64,000 nucleotides of DNA from Pedobacter psychroterrae (GTDB lineage Bacteria > Bacteroidota > Bacteroidia > Sphingobacteriales > Sphingobacteriaceae), in contig NZ_SJSL01000009.1 in NCBI RefSeq assembly GCF_004331695.1, positions 98,014 to 162,013 of the forward strand, in the 5' to 3' direction. This document shows positions 62,895 through 64,000 of this stretch, in pieces. The translations under genes and the position numbers were made by a program. Positions within the stretch are counted from its first letter, which is position 1, and the number at the start of each line of letters is the position of its first letter. The notes below the pieces were generated by a model, which saw nothing but the letters and a program-made list of their open reading frames with translations, had not been told where the DNA came from and made no database searches.

Positions 62895-63155
62895 ATGAAA
62901 AAAATTACGCTCTGTATAGTTCTAATCAGTATTCTCAGTCTTTCGTTCATCATATGGCCTTTTTTCTCTTTGAGTGGAAGTACATGGATTGCGCGTCTGG
63001 ATTTTTTACAGGTCTTTCGCCTTTATCTAAGTATTGACGGCGGAGGGTCAGCTTACTTTATCTGGCTCAATATAATGCTGAACTTTCTGATGATAGGCAG
63101 TGCACTTGTTTATTATTTCAGCAGAGGAAAGGAGACAAGATTTCTGCGGTTTTAA
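62895..63155 (+). CDS. Small membrane protein, unknown function
   Basis: 86 residues with two likely membrane segments (~4-27 and ~57-76) separated by a mostly polar loop containing DGGGS. No recognised family. Start ATG at 62895 follows an AT-rich leader. It lies 127 bp after hipT on the same strand but is probably not part of the toxin operon. Confidence 0.5.
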   Translation: MKKITLCIVLISILSLSFIIWPFFSLSGSTWIARLDFLQVFRLYLSIDGGGSAYFIWLNIMLNFLMIGSALVYYFSRGKETRFLRF

Positions 63156-63363
63156 TCGGGATTGTGTTGTTTTCTAAATTTATTGTTGTGTTATCATCAA
63201 TACTTTTTATGGTATTTGGTGATTTAGAGATTGGTAGTTACGGACTCATTCGGAGTTTTTTGTATTGAATTATTCAAATTGCCTTTGTTTATGGTTCTTA
63301 TAAGCTACTTGTTTATCTGAATGCCCAAAGAGAGTTAGAAATTGTTTACAAAGGCGACCCGCC

Positions 63364-63549
63364 CTACTCAGACAAATAGTTATTCAGATCCTCGTTTTTA
63401 ATCCTGGTATTTTTTCCTTCCCTGACCTGTTGTTCACTTTGTTTTATTTTAGCAACAAACTCAGGATCATAAAGGCTTTCCATTTCCTTTGTTTCAAAGC
63501 TCATTTTTAGCGCTTTAGCAAAAGCTTTAATAGCTGCAAGTTGTTCCAT
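63364..63549 (-). CDS. Short DUF2683-like antitoxin-type protein, probably truncated
   Basis: 61 residues: MEQLAAIKAFAKALKMSFETKEMES, LYDPEFVAKIKQSEQQVREGKNTRIKNEDL. This is the pattern of small antitoxins of the DUF2683 type found next to RelE/YoeB-like toxins in Bacteroidota. Typical members begin with an added beta strand of about 10 residues, which is missing here; an in-frame TAG lies just upstream. The DNA downstream (63156-63363) shows no intact toxin gene. Likely the remnant of a lost toxin-antitoxin pair. The family call is from memory. Confidence 0.45.
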   Translation of the reverse strand: MEQLAAIKAFAKALKMSFETKEMESLYDPEFVAKIKQSEQQVREGKNTRIKNEDLNNYLSE

Positions 63550-63742
63550 ATTGTTTGGATACTACAAATTTAAATAATATTCTCTCACAGTAAGCAAATC
63601 AGCTGAATAAAGAGTCTGTCCAATGCATTCTCTGAATTTCTGGCAATGTCGGTGCTTTATTTGTCTTTTATCTGTGTACGTTTTGCCTGCGGACGACCGA
63701 CCGACAACCAACGGGCCAGCTGCGGATCACAGTCGGGTTTTT
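63550..63742. other. Gene-poor stretch before the tandem repeats
   Basis: No convincing gene. The segment 63684-63742 is GC-rich compared with its surroundings (CTGCGGACGACCGACCGAC), like the repeat block it leads into. An open frame crossing this block is compositionally odd and is treated as non-coding. Confidence 0.5.
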
Positions 63743-63797
63743 CCGAACGTGGTCCGAACCTGAGCCGAAGCTGGCCCGAAGCTGACCCGAAGCTGAA
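63743..63797 (+). repeat. Five exact-period 11-bp tandem repeats
   Basis: Each unit starts with CCGAA at 63743, 63754, 63765, 63776 and 63787: CCGAACGTGGT, CCGAACCTGAG, CCGAAGCTGGC, CCGAAGCTGAC, CCGAAGCTGAA. The last three are nearly identical. The period of 11 bp is about one helical turn and is not a multiple of three. Confidence 0.85.
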
Positions 63798-63830
63798 AGG
63801 GTGTCAGATCAAACGCAAATCGAAGTGTCT

Positions 63831-63947
63831 TATACTGAATTGTCCTTACAAAAATCGGATAGTTAAACGGTTAAATCCTTACAATTATAAAAAGATATAC
63901 TGATATATCCTTACATCAAATTTTCATCATACAGATATGCCCTTACA
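63831..63947 (+). repeat. Four 20-bp units at 32-33-bp spacing
   Basis: Units at 63831-63850, 63864-63883, 63896-63915 and 63928-63947 all end in CCTTACA, with the consensus TATACNGATATATCCTTACA. The 12-13-nt spacers differ in sequence. A degenerate fifth unit may sit near 63960-63979, where CCT falls at the expected phase. Nothing coding is visible. Confidence 0.65.
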
Positions 63948-64000
63948 CTGTTTTTTTGGTATTGGCTAAATTCCTGGTTGTGTCTTTTGTCGGGTGTCAT

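Noticed and set aside
63156..63363. Possible tyrosine recombinase end (LFGHSDKQVAY in a leftward frame)
   Set aside because: The resemblance to the LGHSS recombinase motif is only a few residues, with no other conserved box and stops nearby.
63646..63903. Open frame of 85 codons over the 11-bp repeat block
   Set aside because: It follows the tandem repeats, has odd composition (Cys, Arg and Ser rich) and no leader or motif. Repetitive non-coding DNA explains it better.
1..64000. CRISPR arrays, rRNA, tRNA genes or insertion sequences
   Set aside because: None seen: no regular 28-36-bp exact repeats with unique spacers, no tRNA-like cloverleafs in the gaps, and no transposase frames.

Overview
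The window looks like a chromosomal segment of a Bacteroidota bacterium of the Sphingobacteriaceae, most likely Pedobacter or a close relative. Supporting signs are TAnnTTTG-type -7 promoter boxes, AT-rich leaders mostly without Shine-Dalgarno sequences, many secreted glycoside hydrolases, a zeaxanthin-type carotenoid operon with a fused lycopene cyclase, and a 5-oxoprolinase operon with an NRAMP-like transporter. The genus is inferred from gene content only. I see no rRNA, tRNA, CRISPR array, prophage or insertion sequence.

Layout. 1-3.7 kb: the end of a GH95 fucosidase gene, a small HMA-like protein, a secreted trypsin/PDZ protease and a convergent SMP-30 lactonase. 3.76-7.3 kb: a tightly overlapping pxpB-pxpC-pxpA operon plus a transporter of NRAMP fold that lacks the metal-binding motifs. 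7.6-10.3 kb: a coiled-coil lipoprotein and a CPA2 antiporter. 10.4-13.2 kb: GH29 and GH71/99-like secreted enzymes. 13.3-18.8 kb: a carotenoid operon led by a CarH-like MerR/cobalamin regulator whose start codon lies in a 40-bp perfect palindrome (crtI, crtB, a conserved unknown, idi, crtZ, fused crtYcd). 18.85-25.3 kb: fabV, a GH20 hexosaminidase, a HipA-like kinase/DUF3037 pair, cysE and cysM.

25.4-42.9 kb is a sugar-acid and glycan catabolism region. It holds tagaturonate reductase, a hexuronate MFS porter, a GapN-like dehydrogenase, a second GH29, a clan GH-D glycosidase, a flavin GMC dehydrogenase with its small subunit, a sugar-kinase-like protein, a GH109-type Gfo/Idh/MocA enzyme, KDPG aldolase and KDG kinase. 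Two LacI repressors have candidate operators of the CAAACG(T/G)TTG type next to the genes they would control. Together these would take galacturonate and fucose/galactose-containing glycans into the Entner-Doudoroff route and lower glycolysis.

43-49.5 kb: a TetR-controlled RND efflux operon with three copies of one operator sequence. 49.7-60.9 kb: stand-alone genes (DsbD-alpha domain, GNAT, DoxX-like, patatin, DinB, an oxidoreductase, DPP-IV-type peptidase, YfhO). 61-62.8 kb: a three-gene HipBST-type toxin-antitoxin locus with two matching operators. The last 1.2 kb has few genes and holds a probable antitoxin remnant, an exact 11-bp tandem repeat, and a regularly spaced 20-bp repeat array that may continue beyond the window.

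The best candidates for something not fully described are the metal-site-less NRAMP-like transporter tied to 5-oxoprolinase, the HipA-like/DUF3037 pair, the conserved unknown in the carotenoid operon, and the 32-33-bp repeat array at the right edge.
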